Positions 1 to 8,236 of a DNA stretch of 64,000 bases are shown one piece after another. The translations under genes and the position numbers were made by a program. The notes beneath the pieces are model-generated. The model saw only the letters and a program-made list of their open reading frames with translations, was not told the DNA's origin and did not search any database. This DNA comes from JACVRM01 sp963755085 (GTDB lineage: Bacteria > Actinomycetota > Thermoleophilia > Gaiellales > Gaiellaceae), in the NCBI GenBank assembly GCA_963755085.1, contig CAVWIN010000029.1, forward strand, positions 23,940 through 87,939. Direction: 5' to 3'. The first letter of the stretch is position 1. Every line of letters starts with the position of its first letter.

Positions 1-2
1 GC

Positions 3-1118
3 GCGCGCGAGCGCTACGACGCGGCGGACGATTTCACGCTGGCCGTGGAGGAGGAGTTCGCGATCCTCGACCCGGCCACACTCGAGCTGACCGACCGCTT
101 CGAGGCGCTGCAGCTGATGTCGCGCGGAACGGCGATCGAGGATCACCTGGTCGGTGAGCTGATCGCGTCGGAGGTCGAGGTCCGGACCGGTAAGACGGAA
201 CGCTTCCCGGAGGCGGCCGCGCTGATGGGCGAGCGGCGCGGGCAGGTGCTCGAGCTCGCGCACGCCGAGGGGGTCGAGCTCGCCGCGGCCGGCACGCACC
301 CGTGGAGCCGCTGGCAGGACCAGCGGATCATCGACACGCCGCACTACCGCCGGAACGACGAGATCCTCCGCTACGTCGTCTGGCGCAACAACTCGTTCGG
401 GCTCCACGTGCACGTGGCCGTCAAGGGCGCCGACCGCGCCGTCCGCGTCACGAGCGCGTTGCGCCCGTACATGCCCGACCTGCTCGCGCTCTCCGCCAGC
501 TCACCGTTCGTGGAGAACGTCAACACCGGCCTGCACTCGGCGCGCACGCAGATCTTCACACGCATGTTCCCGCGCTGCGGGGTCCCGGACACGCTGCAGA
601 GCTGGGAGGAGTTCGAGGACTACGTCCGCCTGCTCTACGGGACCGGCTCCGTCACCGAGCACACGCAGCTCTGGTGGAGCGTTCGCTCGCACCTCGCGTT
701 CCCGACCGTGGAGATGCGGATCTGCGACGCGCAGCCCGACCTCGCGGACGCGCGGTCGCTCGCCGCGCTGATCTACGCGCTCACGGCCCGGATCGCGCGG
801 GCGCTGGACGAGGGCGAGCCGCTCTGGGACCCGCCGCGACGGCTGATCGAGGAGAACCTGTGGCGCGCGATCCGCTTCGGGCTGTCGGGCGAGCTGATCG
901 ACCTGCGCACGATGGGGGTGCGCCCGGCGCGTGCCGCGATCGAGGAGCTGATCGAGTGGGTCATGCCGGTCGCCGAGGAGCTCGGCGCGGCGCCGTATCT
1001 CAACGTCCCGGTCCAGAACTCAGCCGAGCACCAGATCGCGCGCTTCGAGGAGGGGGCCTCGCTGCGCGACATCTACGCCGACCTGCTCGTGGGGCAGGAG
1101 GAGCCGGTCGTTGGCTGA
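3..1118 (+). CDS. Carboxylate-amine ligase, YbdK/glutamate-cysteine ligase 2 family (5' partial)
   Basis: The reading frame is open from base 3 with no start visible, so the gene begins upstream. Reading from base 3 gives 371 residues, close to the usual length of about 370 for the YbdK family, so only a few N-terminal residues should be missing. The N-terminal FTLAVEEEF stretch is the family signature of ATP-dependent glutamate-cysteine ligase-like enzymes. NSFGLHVHVAV, the WWSVRSHLAFPTVEMRICD block and the C-terminal VQNSAEHQIARFEEGASLRDIY region also fit the family. Members are thought to join a carboxylate and an amine at ATP cost, but few have a known substrate, so a role in glutathione-like thiol synthesis is only a possibility. 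A GTG at 45 lies inside the signature and is not the real start. The stop overlaps the next gene by 8 nt. Confidence 0.85.
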   Translation, partial: ARERYDAADDFTLAVEEEFAILDPATLELTDRFEALQLMSRGTAIEDHLVGELIASEVEVRTGKTERFPEAAALMGERRGQVLELAHAEGVELAAAGTHPWSRWQDQRIIDTPHYRRNDEILRYVVWRNNSFGLHVHVAVKGADRAVRVTSALRPYMPDLLALSASSPFVENVNTGLHSARTQIFTRMFPRCGVPDTLQSWEEFEDYVRLLYGTGSVTEHTQLWWSVRSHLAFPTVEMRICDAQPDLADARSLAALIYALTARIARALDEGEPLWDPPRRLIEENLWRAIRFGLSGELIDLRTMGVRPARAAIEELIEWVMPVAEELGAAPYLNVPVQNSAEHQIARFEEGASLRDIYADLLVGQEEPVVG

Positions 1119-1482
1119 CTCGGGCATCTGGGTGCCGCCGGGCGGCAGTGCCGATCGTCCACGAGAGCCGGAGCCCCAGCCGCAGCCGCAGCCGGAGATG
1201 CCGACCCCGGAGGAGCTCGCCGAGCAGCTCCGCCGGCTGAAGGCCTCCGACGTCGTCCTCTCGCTGATCCCGACGCTCGCGCAGGTCGCCTGGGCGAAGC
1301 TGGACGCGCAGAGCCGCGACCTCATCGAGGCGCGGGTCGCCATCGACGCGATCCGGGCGCTCCTGCCGGTGCTCGACGGCGTCGCGCCGCCCGAGCTGAC
1401 GCGCGACCTGCAGCAGCTCGTCACGAATCTGCAGCTGGCGTTCGCGTCGGCCGCCGACGAGGGCTCGGGTGGCGACGGCTGA
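1111..1482 (+). CDS. Small helical protein, DUF1844-like
   Basis: A 123-residue protein starting at TTG 1111, preceded by GGAGGAG and overlapping the upstream stop by 8 nt. The first 35 residues are Pro/Gln rich with a QPQPQP run and probably disordered. Residues about 35-110 are a helical domain that looks like DUF1844 (VVLSLIPTLAQVAWAKL, then ARVAIDAIRALLPVLDG, then a C-terminal helix). DUF1844 has no established function. The gene overlaps mtnP by 14 nt, so it is probably co-translated with it. The domain call rests on pattern recall and could be wrong. The coding assignment is well supported by the packing. Confidence 0.7.
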   Translation: MADSGIWVPPGGSADRPREPEPQPQPQPEMPTPEELAEQLRRLKASDVVLSLIPTLAQVAWAKLDAQSRDLIEARVAIDAIRALLPVLDGVAPPELTRDLQQLVTNLQLAFASAADEGSGGDG

Positions 1483-2257
1483 GATCGGCGTCTTCGGCGG
1501 GTCGGGGTTCTACTCGTTCCTCGACGAGGTCGAGCAGGTGGAGATCGAGACGCCGTACGGCGCGCCGTCGGCGCCGCTCTTCATCGGCGAGATCGGCGGG
1601 AAGCGGGTCGCGTTCCTGCCCCGCCACGGCGTGAACCACGAGCTGCCGCCGCACCGGATCCCGTACCGCGCGAACGTCTGGGCAATGCGCGAGGCCGGCG
1701 TCCGCCGGATCATCGGCCCCTGCGCGTCGGGCGCGCTGCAGGCCGACCTTCAGCTCGGCGAGTTCGTCGTCTGCGACCAGTTCGTCGACCGCACGACCGG
1801 CCGCGCCGACACCTTCTACGACGGCCCGGAGACGACGCACGTCTCGGCCGCCGATCCGTACTGCCCGGATCTCCGCAGGCTGCTCGTCGACAGCGCCGGC
1901 GAGCTCGGCATCCGGGTGCGCGACGGCGGGACGGTCGTGACCATCCAGGGTCCGCGCTTCTCGACCCGCGCCGAGTCGAAGTGGTTCTCCGACGCCGGCT
2001 GGCACATGATCAACATGACCGCCTATCCCGAGGGCTATCTCGCCCGGGAGCTCGAGCTCTGCTACGCGAACATCTCGATGGTCACCGACCATGACGTCGG
2101 CGTCGATGGCGCGGAGCCGGTGACTCACGAGGCGGTGCTGAAGATCTTCACGGAGAACAACGAGCGCCTTCGGGAATTGCTCTTCGCGGTCATTCCGAAG
2201 ATCGGGCCTCAGCCGGAGGACCTGTGCGCGAGCGCATTGCAGGGCGCGCGGGTCTGA
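1469..2257 (+). CDS. mtnP: S-methyl-5'-thioadenosine phosphorylase
   Basis: A 262-residue enzyme of the purine nucleoside phosphorylase family 2. It cleaves methylthioadenosine with phosphate to adenine and methylthioribose-1-phosphate, the first step of recycling the by-product of polyamine and related synthesis. Visible motifs are the N-terminal GGSGFY phosphate loop, RHG near residue 51, PPHRIPYRANVWA, the GPCASGALQ segment, and NMTAYPEGYLARELELCYA followed by VTDHD, which forms the base-binding region. A methylthioinosine phosphorylase cannot be excluded, because the two differ at a few residues around the VTDHD motif. The start is GTG 1469, inside the upstream gene. The C-terminus overlaps the next gene by 34 nt. 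Confidence 0.9.
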   Translation: MATAEIGVFGGSGFYSFLDEVEQVEIETPYGAPSAPLFIGEIGGKRVAFLPRHGVNHELPPHRIPYRANVWAMREAGVRRIIGPCASGALQADLQLGEFVVCDQFVDRTTGRADTFYDGPETTHVSAADPYCPDLRRLLVDSAGELGIRVRDGGTVVTIQGPRFSTRAESKWFSDAGWHMINMTAYPEGYLARELELCYANISMVTDHDVGVDGAEPVTHEAVLKIFTENNERLRELLFAVIPKIGPQPEDLCASALQGARV

Positions 2258-2670
2258 TCGCCCTGTGTGCGGCGGCGCTCCTCGCGCCGGCCGCGGACGG
2301 CGCGAGCCCCGGGCTCGTCCTCGACCACTCGATCGGAGGCATCTCCCTGGGCGAGACACGCGCGCACGCCGGCCACGGCGAGGGTAGCGCCGGTGCGCGC
2401 GTCTGGTACGCGGGCGGCACGGTGATCGCGACCTTTGTGCACGGCCGCGTGGTGGTGGTCGAGACGAGCTCGGCGCGGTACCGCACGCGCACGGGTATCG
2501 GCGTCGGCTCGTCGCTCGCGAAGGTGAGGTCGGTCGGGCGCATCCGGTGCTTCGATGCGAACACGGAATGCCAGCACGGCTACAAGGCTATGAACCGGCC
2601 CGGCACCACGTTCCGCCTCGATCGCCCCGGCGGTCACGTGCGCTGGATCGGTATGGCGTACGGCCACTGA
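2224..2670 (+). CDS. Small secreted protein of unknown function
   Basis: A 148-residue protein starting at GTG 2224, within the 3' end of mtnP. The N-terminus has two Arg and a hydrophobic stretch ending in LAPAADGA, a plausible Sec signal peptide with cleavage near residue 27. The mature part carries ISLGETRA and GIGVGSSLAKVR, a duplicated pattern seen in secreted actinobacterial proteins where a short beta-rich unit introduces a GxSLAKV-type turn. Two cysteines in RCFDANTEC could form a disulfide. No enzyme motif is visible. The gene is the last of its operon, followed by a hairpin. Confidence 0.65.
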   Translation: MRERIAGRAGLIALCAAALLAPAADGASPGLVLDHSIGGISLGETRAHAGHGEGSAGARVWYAGGTVIATFVHGRVVVVETSSARYRTRTGIGVGSSLAKVRSVGRIRCFDANTECQHGYKAMNRPGTTFRLDRPGGHVRWIGMAYGH

Positions 2671-2675
2671 CCTGA

Positions 2676-2702
2676 GCGGCGCGCGCTACCCCTGCGCGCC
2701 GC
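2676..2702 (+). terminator. GC hairpin after the mtnP operon
   Basis: Perfect 9-bp stem (GCGGCGCGC / GCGCGCCGC) with a 9-nt loop, starting 6 nt after the stop codon. There is no U-tract. It fits the GC-rich hairpins common in actinobacteria, but termination is inferred. Confidence 0.45.
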
Positions 2703-2753
2703 CCGCTCGCGTCTGATAGAAAACCGCGGCGCCGGGGCAGTCCGGCGCTTCCT

Positions 2754-4799
2754 ATGGTTGCTTCGTTTTTCAACGATCACGCCGTTCTCTTTGCGCTGCT
2801 CTGTGGGCTCGCCGCGGTGGCGTACGGCATCGGGCTGACCTACTGGATCCTCAAGCAGCCCACCGGGACGGACCGGATGCGGGAGATCTCGCGCGCCGTC
2901 CAGGAGGGTGCGGCCGCGTACCTCAAGCGCCAGTACAGGACGATCGCGATCGTCGCCATCGTGCCGTTCCTGCTGCTCGGCTTCTATAACGAGCTGGGCT
3001 GGGGCACGGCGTTCGGCTTCCTGATCGGCGCGGTGCTCTCCGCCGCCGCCGGGTTCATCGGCATGAACGTCGCGGTGCGCGCGAACATCCGCACGGCAGA
3101 GGCCGCCAAGCGTGGGCTGAAGCCTGCCCTCGACGTCGCGTTCCGCGCCGGATCGGTCACCGGCATGCTGGTCGTCGGCCTGGGGCTCCTGGGCGTCGCG
3201 GGTTACTACGGCCTGCTGACCGAGGTCTTCGACAAGTCGCAGAACACCGCCATCCATGACCTCGTCGGGCTTGCGTTCGGCGGCTCGCTCATCTCGGTCT
3301 TCGCCCGGCTCGGCGGCGGCATTTTCACCAAGGCCGCCGACGTCGGCGCCGACCTCGTTGGGAAGATCGAGGCCGGCATCCCCGAGGACGACCCGCGAAA
3401 CCCGGCCGTCATCGCCGACAACGTCGGCGACAACGTCGGCGACTGCGCCGGGATGGCCGCCGACCTCTTCGAGACGTATGCCGTGACCGCGGTCGCGGTC
3501 ATGCTGCTCGGCTCCCAGCGCTTCCCGGCAGGCAACCTGGCGCTCTACCCGCTGGCGCTTGGAGGCATCTCGATCCTCGCCTCGATCATCGGCACGCTGT
3601 TCGCGCGCGTCGGTCGCAGCGGCTCGATCATCAACGCGCTCTACAAGAGCGTGATCGCCGCCACTGTGCTGTCGGCGCTCGGGTTTATCCCGGTCACTGC
3701 GGCGTTCGACAGCGGCAAGTTCTCGTTCGGCGACCTGTACGCGTCGGCCATCGTCGGCCTCGTGGTCACGTTCCTGCTCGTCGCGATCACCGAGTACTAC
3801 ACCGGCACGCGCTGGAACCCCGTCAAGGCGATCGCGCGCGCCTCGCAGACGGGCCACGCGACGAACATCATCGAGGGCCTCGCGATCGGCATGCAGGCGA
3901 CCGCGATCCCCGTGGTGGTGATCGCATCCGGCATCCTCGTCGCGAACCACTTCGCCGGCCTCTACGGCATCGGCGTGGCCGTCATGGCCCAGCTGTCCAT
4001 GACCGGCCTGATCGTCGCGCTCGACGCCTACGGGCCGGTGACCGACAACGCCGGCGGCCTGGCGGAGATGGCCGACATGGACGAGTCCGTCCGCGCGATC
4101 ACCGACCCGCTCGACGCCGTCGGCAACACGACGAAGGCGGTCACGAAGGGCTACGCGATCGGCTCGGCCGCGCTCGCAGCGCTCGTCCTCTTCGACTCGT
4201 ACACCACCGGGCTCGCGGACCAGGGCTACGACACGGTGTTCCGGCTAGATGATCCCTGGGTGATCGCCGGGCTCCTGATCGGCGGCCTGATGCCGTTCCT
4301 GTTCGCGTCGCTCGCGATGACCGCGGTCGGGCGCGTCGGCGGCGAGGTCGTGCAGGAGGTGCGCCGCCAGTTCCGCGAGCACCCCGGGATCATGGATTAC
4401 ACCGAACGGCCGGACTACTCACGCGCGGTCGACATCGTCACCGGCTCGGCGATCAGGTCGATGCTGGCGCCCGCGCTGATCCCGATCGGCATCCCGATCC
4501 TCGTCGGGATCATCAGCATCCGCATGCTGGGCGGCCTGCTGATCGGAACGATCGTGACCGGCCTCTTCCTTGCCATCGCCATGACGGCGGGCGGCGGTGC
4601 CTGGGACAACGCGAAGAAGCTGATCGAGGACGGCGCCTACGGCGGCAAGGGCTCCGAGGCCCACGCCGCGGCGGTCACCGGCGACACCGTCGGCGACCCG
4701 TACAAGGACACTGCCGGGCCTGCGATCAACCCGATGATCAAGATCGCGAACATCGTGGCGATCCTGATCATCCCGCTGATCGTCTCGATCCACAGCTAG
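2754..4799 (+). CDS. hppA: Membrane-bound proton-translocating pyrophosphatase, K+-independent type
   Basis: A 681-residue integral membrane enzyme, normal length for the family, with about 16 hydrophobic segments. It hydrolyses pyrophosphate in the cytoplasm and pumps H+ across the membrane. The family hallmark is clear at residues about 200-240: DVGADLVGKIEAG, then NPAVIADNVGDNVGDCAG, which binds Mg-PPi. A second acidic cluster (DAYGPVTDNAGGLAEM) and a third (GDTVGDPYKDTAGPAINPMIK) complete the active site. In GNTTKAVTKG, Lys461 occupies the position known to make these enzymes K+-independent; K+-dependent ones have Ala there. The start is ATG 2754 after a long leader. The gene has its own transcription unit. 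Confidence 0.96.
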   Translation: MVASFFNDHAVLFALLCGLAAVAYGIGLTYWILKQPTGTDRMREISRAVQEGAAAYLKRQYRTIAIVAIVPFLLLGFYNELGWGTAFGFLIGAVLSAAAGFIGMNVAVRANIRTAEAAKRGLKPALDVAFRAGSVTGMLVVGLGLLGVAGYYGLLTEVFDKSQNTAIHDLVGLAFGGSLISVFARLGGGIFTKAADVGADLVGKIEAGIPEDDPRNPAVIADNVGDNVGDCAGMAADLFETYAVTAVAVMLLGSQRFPAGNLALYPLALGGISILASIIGTLFARVGRSGSIINALYKSVIAATVLSALGFIPVTAAFDSGKFSFGDLYASAIVGLVVTFLLVAITEYYTGTRWNPVKAIARASQTGHATNIIEGLAIGMQATAIPVVVIASGILVANHFAGLYGIGVAVMAQLSMTGLIVALDAYGPVTDNAGGLAEMADMDESVRAITDPLDAVGNTTKAVTKGYAIGSAALAALVLFDSYTTGLADQGYDTVFRLDDPWVIAGLLIGGLMPFLFASLAMTAVGRVGGEVVQEVRRQFREHPGIMDYTERPDYSRAVDIVTGSAIRSMLAPALIPIGIPILVGIISIRMLGGLLIGTIVTGLFLAIAMTAGGGAWDNAKKLIEDGAYGGKGSEAHAAAVTGDTVGDPYKDTAGPAINPMIKIANIVAILIIPLIVSIHS

Positions 4800-4826
4800 A
4801 CGCGCGCCGCTTCCCTCGGGGGCGCC

Positions 4827-4844
4827 TTCACGGAACGTTCACGG
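4827..4844 (+). promoter_or_regulatory. 11-bp-phased direct repeat (PHO-box-like)
   Basis: TTCACGG at 4827-4833 is repeated at 4838-4844, a period of exactly 11 bp. It lies 29 bp before the start of the membrane protein at 4873. Two 11-bp-spaced GTTCA-type half sites are how OmpR/PhoB-class regulators, including actinobacterial PhoP, bind DNA. The regulator is not known here. Confidence 0.4.
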
Positions 4845-4872
4845 ATGCCGATTACCCTCGGGTAGAGATGTC

Positions 4873-5904
4873 GTGCGCCGCGTGATAGATCGTTCGCAGA
4901 TCACCTGGCGGCGCCTCGTCTTGATCTCGGCCGGGACGGTCATCTTCGCGCTGTGCGTCGGCGCCTGGGTGGCGAGTGGCAGCTTCGATGCCAGCCTCAC
5001 CACCCTGTCGACCGCCGACCCGCACCGCGCTGCGTGGGCAGCGGCGGCGTTCGCGGCCTCACTGCTCGCGTCCGCCTGCGCCTGGCGCATCTCGTTCGCT
5101 GCCGTCGGCGCGCCGATGAGGCGGGGACAGGCGTGCGCGAGCTACAGCATCGGCTCGCTCGTCAACACCTTCGCGCCTTCGACGTTGGGGGAGGGAATGC
5201 GAGCGGTCCTGTTCGGACGGTCGCTTCCCGACCGCGGCAACCGCGCCTGCACCGCGGCCGGAGCCGCCGGTGCCGTCGCCGTCGCAAAGGCCCTTCCGCA
5301 CACGCTCCTCCTGTCTGCAGCCGTGCTCGCGGCCGGTTTCCCGGCGTGGCTCCTGCTGGCACCGGCCTCGCTCCCCGTCGTCGCCGTCGTGGCCGTCGTC
5401 TTCCTGCGCCGCCGCGCGGGCTCGCGACTCACGGCACTGGGGCAGGCGACCGCGACGCTCTTTCGCGAACCGGGGTTCGGCATGCGCGTGGTGGGCTGGG
5501 TCACGGTCGCGACGGCGGCCCGCGTCGCCGCCGCAACGGCCGTCGCCGCGTCGCTCGGGATCGGCAACCCCCTCGACGCCGGGCTCCTCGTCGCCGCAGC
5601 GCTCATCCTCGCGGGCGCCTTGCCCATCACGCCGGGCTCGATCGGCATCACGAGCGGCGCCGTCTCGCTTGCGCTGGCGCAGCACGGCACTCCGATGGCG
5701 ACGGCGCTGGCCGCCGGCGTGCTCTTCCACGCACTCGAGTCGGCCGTGGGCGTCAGCGTCGGGCTCATCGCCGCGCCGTTCGTCGTGCGCCCGGGCCTGA
5801 TCCCGCGCGCGGTCGGCCAGGTCGCGCTCGTGGGGGCAGTTGCGATCACCGCGGCCGTGCTCGGGGCGTCGCTCTTCACGTACCTGCCGCTCGGCGGCGT
5901 CTAA
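4873..5904 (+). CDS. Lysylphosphatidylglycerol synthase TM region/UPF0104-type membrane protein
   Basis: A 343-residue protein with about eight hydrophobic segments and Arg-rich loops. The segment around SYSIGSLVNTFAPSTLGEGMRAVLFGRSL matches the conserved block of the LPG_synthase_TM (flippase-like) family. A late PITPGSIGITSGAVSLAL block matches the second conserved region (PxxPGGxGxxE in relatives). Relatives act in lipid transfer or glycolipid synthesis, but the specific role here is unknown. There is no C-terminal aminoacyl-transfer domain. The start is GTG 4873, because the ATG at 4868 runs into a stop after five codons. Confidence 0.75.
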   Translation: MRRVIDRSQITWRRLVLISAGTVIFALCVGAWVASGSFDASLTTLSTADPHRAAWAAAAFAASLLASACAWRISFAAVGAPMRRGQACASYSIGSLVNTFAPSTLGEGMRAVLFGRSLPDRGNRACTAAGAAGAVAVAKALPHTLLLSAAVLAAGFPAWLLLAPASLPVVAVVAVVFLRRRAGSRLTALGQATATLFREPGFGMRVVGWVTVATAARVAAATAVAASLGIGNPLDAGLLVAAALILAGALPITPGSIGITSGAVSLALAQHGTPMATALAAGVLFHALESAVGVSVGLIAAPFVVRPGLIPRAVGQVALVGAVAITAAVLGASLFTYLPLGGV

Positions 5905-5910
5905 GGAAGT

Positions 5911-5959
5911 TTTACGGGCGCCTTGCGCTGGGTTTACCCCGCGCTTACGGAAGCCTGAC
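5911..5959 (+). promoter_or_regulatory. Five 11-bp-phased TTTAC-like repeats
   Basis: Pentamers TTTAC (5911), CTTGC (5922), TTTAC (5933), CTTAC (5944) and CTGAC (5955) recur at exactly 11-bp steps, on one face of the helix. They fill the 107-bp gap before the secreted protein at 6012. Helical phasing like this is typical of OmpR/PhoB-family operators. The assignment is inferred, and the last repeat is the weakest. Confidence 0.4.
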
Positions 5960-6011
5960 ACCTGCCGGAGACCATCCGTTCTGTCCCTCCAACCTCACAG
6001 AAGGAGCTGGC

Positions 6012-6749
6012 ATGAAGCGGACCACGATTTTCCTCGTCGCACTCCTGACGGTCGCGGTGGCGGTCGCGGCCGGGACGGCAGTCGCCGTGAACGGGCCCAA
6101 GCCCGTCGAGTTCACCTTCACCGGCAGGCTGCTCGCCGACCCGGCGTCGAACGCCACCTCGATCGCGGTGGACGTCAAGACCGGGAACCGCCAGGCGCTC
6201 CAGAAGCTCGTCGGCCAGAGCCGCAACCAGAACTTCGCGGTCGACGGCGACACCGAGTTCCTGCTCTGGACGCAGGGGAAGCCCTCGGTCGTCTCGATCG
6301 ACTCCCTGACCGCCGGTGACCTCGTCACCGTCCACGTCCGCGCGGCGCGCGACTCGTCGATCCTCCAGATCGCGACCACGCCCGCGTCGATCGTCGCCGA
6401 CCGCGGCGGCCATCCGGGCCGGCCGCACCAGGCCCTGTGGCTCTTCCGCGGCACGCTGAACGCGACCGCGGGCACGAGCTCGGTCAGCCTGCACGTCCTC
6501 GACGGAAACCACCGGGCGCTCCGCTCGATGCTCGGCGCCCCTGTCGACGAGACGTTCGCGTACGACTCGCACACCACCTTCATCCTCTGGCAGGGCAGGG
6601 TCCCGACCGTCATCGCCGCCACCGACCTCAAGGCCGGCGACCGCGTGACGGTTCGCGTCCGCGCTCCGCGGGGCTCGACGCTCGCGCAGGTCGGCGCCAC
6701 CCCGGCCGCTCGCATCGCCGAGCACGAGCCGACCTCCACCGAGTCCTAG
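6012..6749 (+). CDS. Secreted two-repeat protein, DUF5666-like
   Basis: A 245-residue protein. The start at ATG 6012 follows AAGGAG 5 nt upstream. Residues 1-26 form a clear signal peptide (Lys/Arg, then a long Ala/Val core). The mature chain is two copies of one domain of about 95 residues: residues about 32-125 and about 142-235. Each has FTG/FRG, a GNRQAL or GNHRAL segment, a DTEFLLW or HTTFILW strand, and AGDLVTVHVRA or AGDRVTVRVRA. This looks like the OB-fold-like DUF5666 type, where AGDxVxVxG repeats are usual. Its function is unknown, with an extracellular location inferred. It stands alone between a phased repeat element and a strong terminator. Confidence 0.7.
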   Translation: MKRTTIFLVALLTVAVAVAAGTAVAVNGPKPVEFTFTGRLLADPASNATSIAVDVKTGNRQALQKLVGQSRNQNFAVDGDTEFLLWTQGKPSVVSIDSLTAGDLVTVHVRAARDSSILQIATTPASIVADRGGHPGRPHQALWLFRGTLNATAGTSSVSLHVLDGNHRALRSMLGAPVDETFAYDSHTTFILWQGRVPTVIAATDLKAGDRVTVRVRAPRGSTLAQVGATPAARIAEHEPTSTES

Positions 6750-6759
6750 TTCATGTGAC

Positions 6760-6786
6760 GGAGGGCCGGGCGCTGCCCGGCCCTCC
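6760..6786. terminator. Strong bidirectional hairpin between convergent genes
   Basis: A perfect 12-bp stem (GGAGGGCCGGGC / GCCCGGCCCTCC) with a 3-nt loop, lying between a plus-strand gene that stops at 6749 and a minus-strand gene that stops at 6796. Its symmetry lets it serve both strands. Confidence 0.75.
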
Positions 6787-6795
6787 ACCTGCCGG

Positions 6796-7458
6796 CTAAC
6801 GGCGCTCGACCTCGACGAGCTCGAGGCGCTCGTCGCCGCCCTTGACGGTCAGCTCGAGCACGGTGCCAGTGCCGCGCAGGTACGTCTTGTGGTCGAGCAC
6901 TCCGGGCTCGAGCGGCGTCCACTCCGTCGTCAGCAGCAGCCGGTCGTCGACGCGGGCACGCACTCGGAAGTGGTCCGCGGCCACGCCCCTGGCGAACTCC
7001 TGCCGGAACGACGTGCCGACGCGAGGGCGAGCGGGCATGAAGACCCCGGGGCGTGCTCCGCCGGCGCCCGCCTGCCACGAGCCGTCGGTCGTCGTGACGC
7101 GGCCGCGGCGGTCGAGCTCTGCCGTCTGCTCGCCGAAGTACCAGACCGTTCCGGCTGTGTCCTCGGAGTACCAGTCGGTCGTTCGCTCCGCGAGTACGCC
7201 GTCGAGGTAGAGGCGGTCGTCGATGACGGCACACGGCACGCCCGCGATCGTCGCTACCTGGGAGGTGACGCGGAACACGTCGCGCGCGGCCTTGCCGTCC
7301 TTCGTGCCCATGTAGATGGACGTCGTGCCCGGGCGAAGCGGGAACCACGGGTTGTCGACGCGGGCGCTGAACCCGCCGTGCCCGCCGCCGTGCCCGCCGC
7401 CGGCGTTCACCGCGGCGACGAGCGCGATGGCGACCGCGGCGAGGAGCGCGCGCGTCAC
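6796..7458 (-). CDS. Secreted protein of unknown function
   Basis: A 220-residue protein with a signal peptide (LLAAVAIALVAAVNA), then a Gly/His spacer GGGHGGGHGG that could bind metal. After it comes NPWFPLRPGTTSIYMGTKDG, a motif I recognise from many actinobacterial secreted proteins without known function. The rest is predicted beta-rich, with GTVWYFGEQTAELD and a C-terminal DHKTYLRGTGTVLEL. The start GTG 7458 overlaps the stop of the upstream LLM oxidoreductase by 4 nt, so the two are probably translated together. No catalytic motif is visible. Confidence 0.65.
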   Translation of the reverse strand: MTRALLAAVAIALVAAVNAGGGHGGGHGGFSARVDNPWFPLRPGTTSIYMGTKDGKAARDVFRVTSQVATIAGVPCAVIDDRLYLDGVLAERTTDWYSEDTAGTVWYFGEQTAELDRRGRVTTTDGSWQAGAGGARPGVFMPARPRVGTSFRQEFARGVAADHFRVRARVDDRLLLTTEWTPLEPGVLDHKTYLRGTGTVLELTVKGGDERLELVEVERR

Positions 7459-8204
7459 CGGTAGCGCCCCGGGAACGCCCGCATCTCCACCTCGTCGTCG
7501 AAGGTGACGACGGCCCCCTCGGCGCCCGCGTCCAGCATCGCGTCGACGAGTGCCGGCCGGGTGCGCGGGACGATGCGCAGCTTCGGGAACCGCTCCTTCA
7601 CCGCCCGCACGTGGTCGACGTCCGAGCCGCGCGAGGGGTGCCAGACGTCGCCCAGCTCACGGGCGCGGCGGATGGCGCGCTCGGAGCTGCCGCCGACCCA
7701 GATCTCGGGGATCGGCGACGGGTGCGGCTCGGCCGCCGCGTTCTCGTACGACCAGATCTCGCCGTGGAACTCGCGCTCGCCGTTCCAGAGCGCGCGGATG
7801 AGCCGGAGCGCTTCGTCGCCGCGCCGGCCACGGCCCTCGAACGGGATGCCCATGAACTCGTATTCGTCGCGGTGCCAGCCCATGCCGACGCCGAGGCGGA
7901 AGCGACCGCCGGAGAGCTCCTGCAGCGTCGCCACCTCCTTGGCGAGGTGAAACGGGTTGTGCAGCGGGACGAGGACGATCGAGGTGCCGAGCCCGATCCG
8001 CTCTGTCCAGCCGGCGATCCAGCCGAGCGTGACGAGCGGGTCGTAGACTCGGCCGTACGGGTCGACGCCCTCGGGGCCGACGACGACGTGCTCGGTCGTC
8101 CAGACGGAGTCGAACCCGGCTTCTTCCGCCGCCTCGGTCGCCCGGCGGATCCCCGCCGGCGCGGACCCGGCGCCGAAGTTCGGGAGGATCGCGCCGAGGT
8201 GCAC
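7455..8204 (-). CDS. LLM-class (F420-dependent-type) oxidoreductase
   Basis: A 249-residue TIM-barrel protein of the bacterial luciferase-like family, at the short end of the usual range of 260-300. Typical stretches are an N-terminal LGAILPNFG, AEEAGFDSVWTTEHVV, RIGLGTSIVLVPLHNPFHLAKEVATLQELSGGR and the GVGMGWHRDEYEFMGIPFEGRGRR segment, which defines the cofactor pocket in F420-dependent members. FMN use cannot be excluded. The substrate is unknown. The gene starts at GTG 8204, 7 nt after a -10-like TAGCCT, with no ribosome binding site, so it is probably leaderless. It diverges from the kinase gene at 8237. Confidence 0.85.
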   Translation of the reverse strand: MHLGAILPNFGAGSAPAGIRRATEAAEEAGFDSVWTTEHVVVGPEGVDPYGRVYDPLVTLGWIAGWTERIGLGTSIVLVPLHNPFHLAKEVATLQELSGGRFRLGVGMGWHRDEYEFMGIPFEGRGRRGDEALRLIRALWNGEREFHGEIWSYENAAAEPHPSPIPEIWVGGSSERAIRRARELGDVWHPSRGSDVDHVRAVKERFPKLRIVPRTRPALVDAMLDAGAEGAVVTFDDEVEMRAFPGRYR

Positions 8205-8211
8205 CCGGGCG

Positions 8212-8230
8212 AGGCTACCGGGTCTACGGT
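8212..8230. promoter_or_regulatory. Back-to-back -10 boxes of a divergent leaderless promoter pair
   Basis: Only 32 bp separate the divergent starts at 8204 and 8237. TAGCCT on the minus strand (8212-8217) ends 7 nt before GTG 8204. TACGGT on the plus strand (8225-8230) ends 6 nt before ATG 8237. Both fit TANNNT boxes of leaderless transcripts. Confidence 0.5.
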
Positions 8231-8236
8231 TGACCT

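Noticed and set aside
6053..6749. Long plus-strand open frame starting at 4953 and running through the 6012 gene
   Set aside because: Its first 350 codons are an out-of-frame shadow of the membrane protein at 4873. The ribosome binding site and signal peptide at 6012 define the real start.
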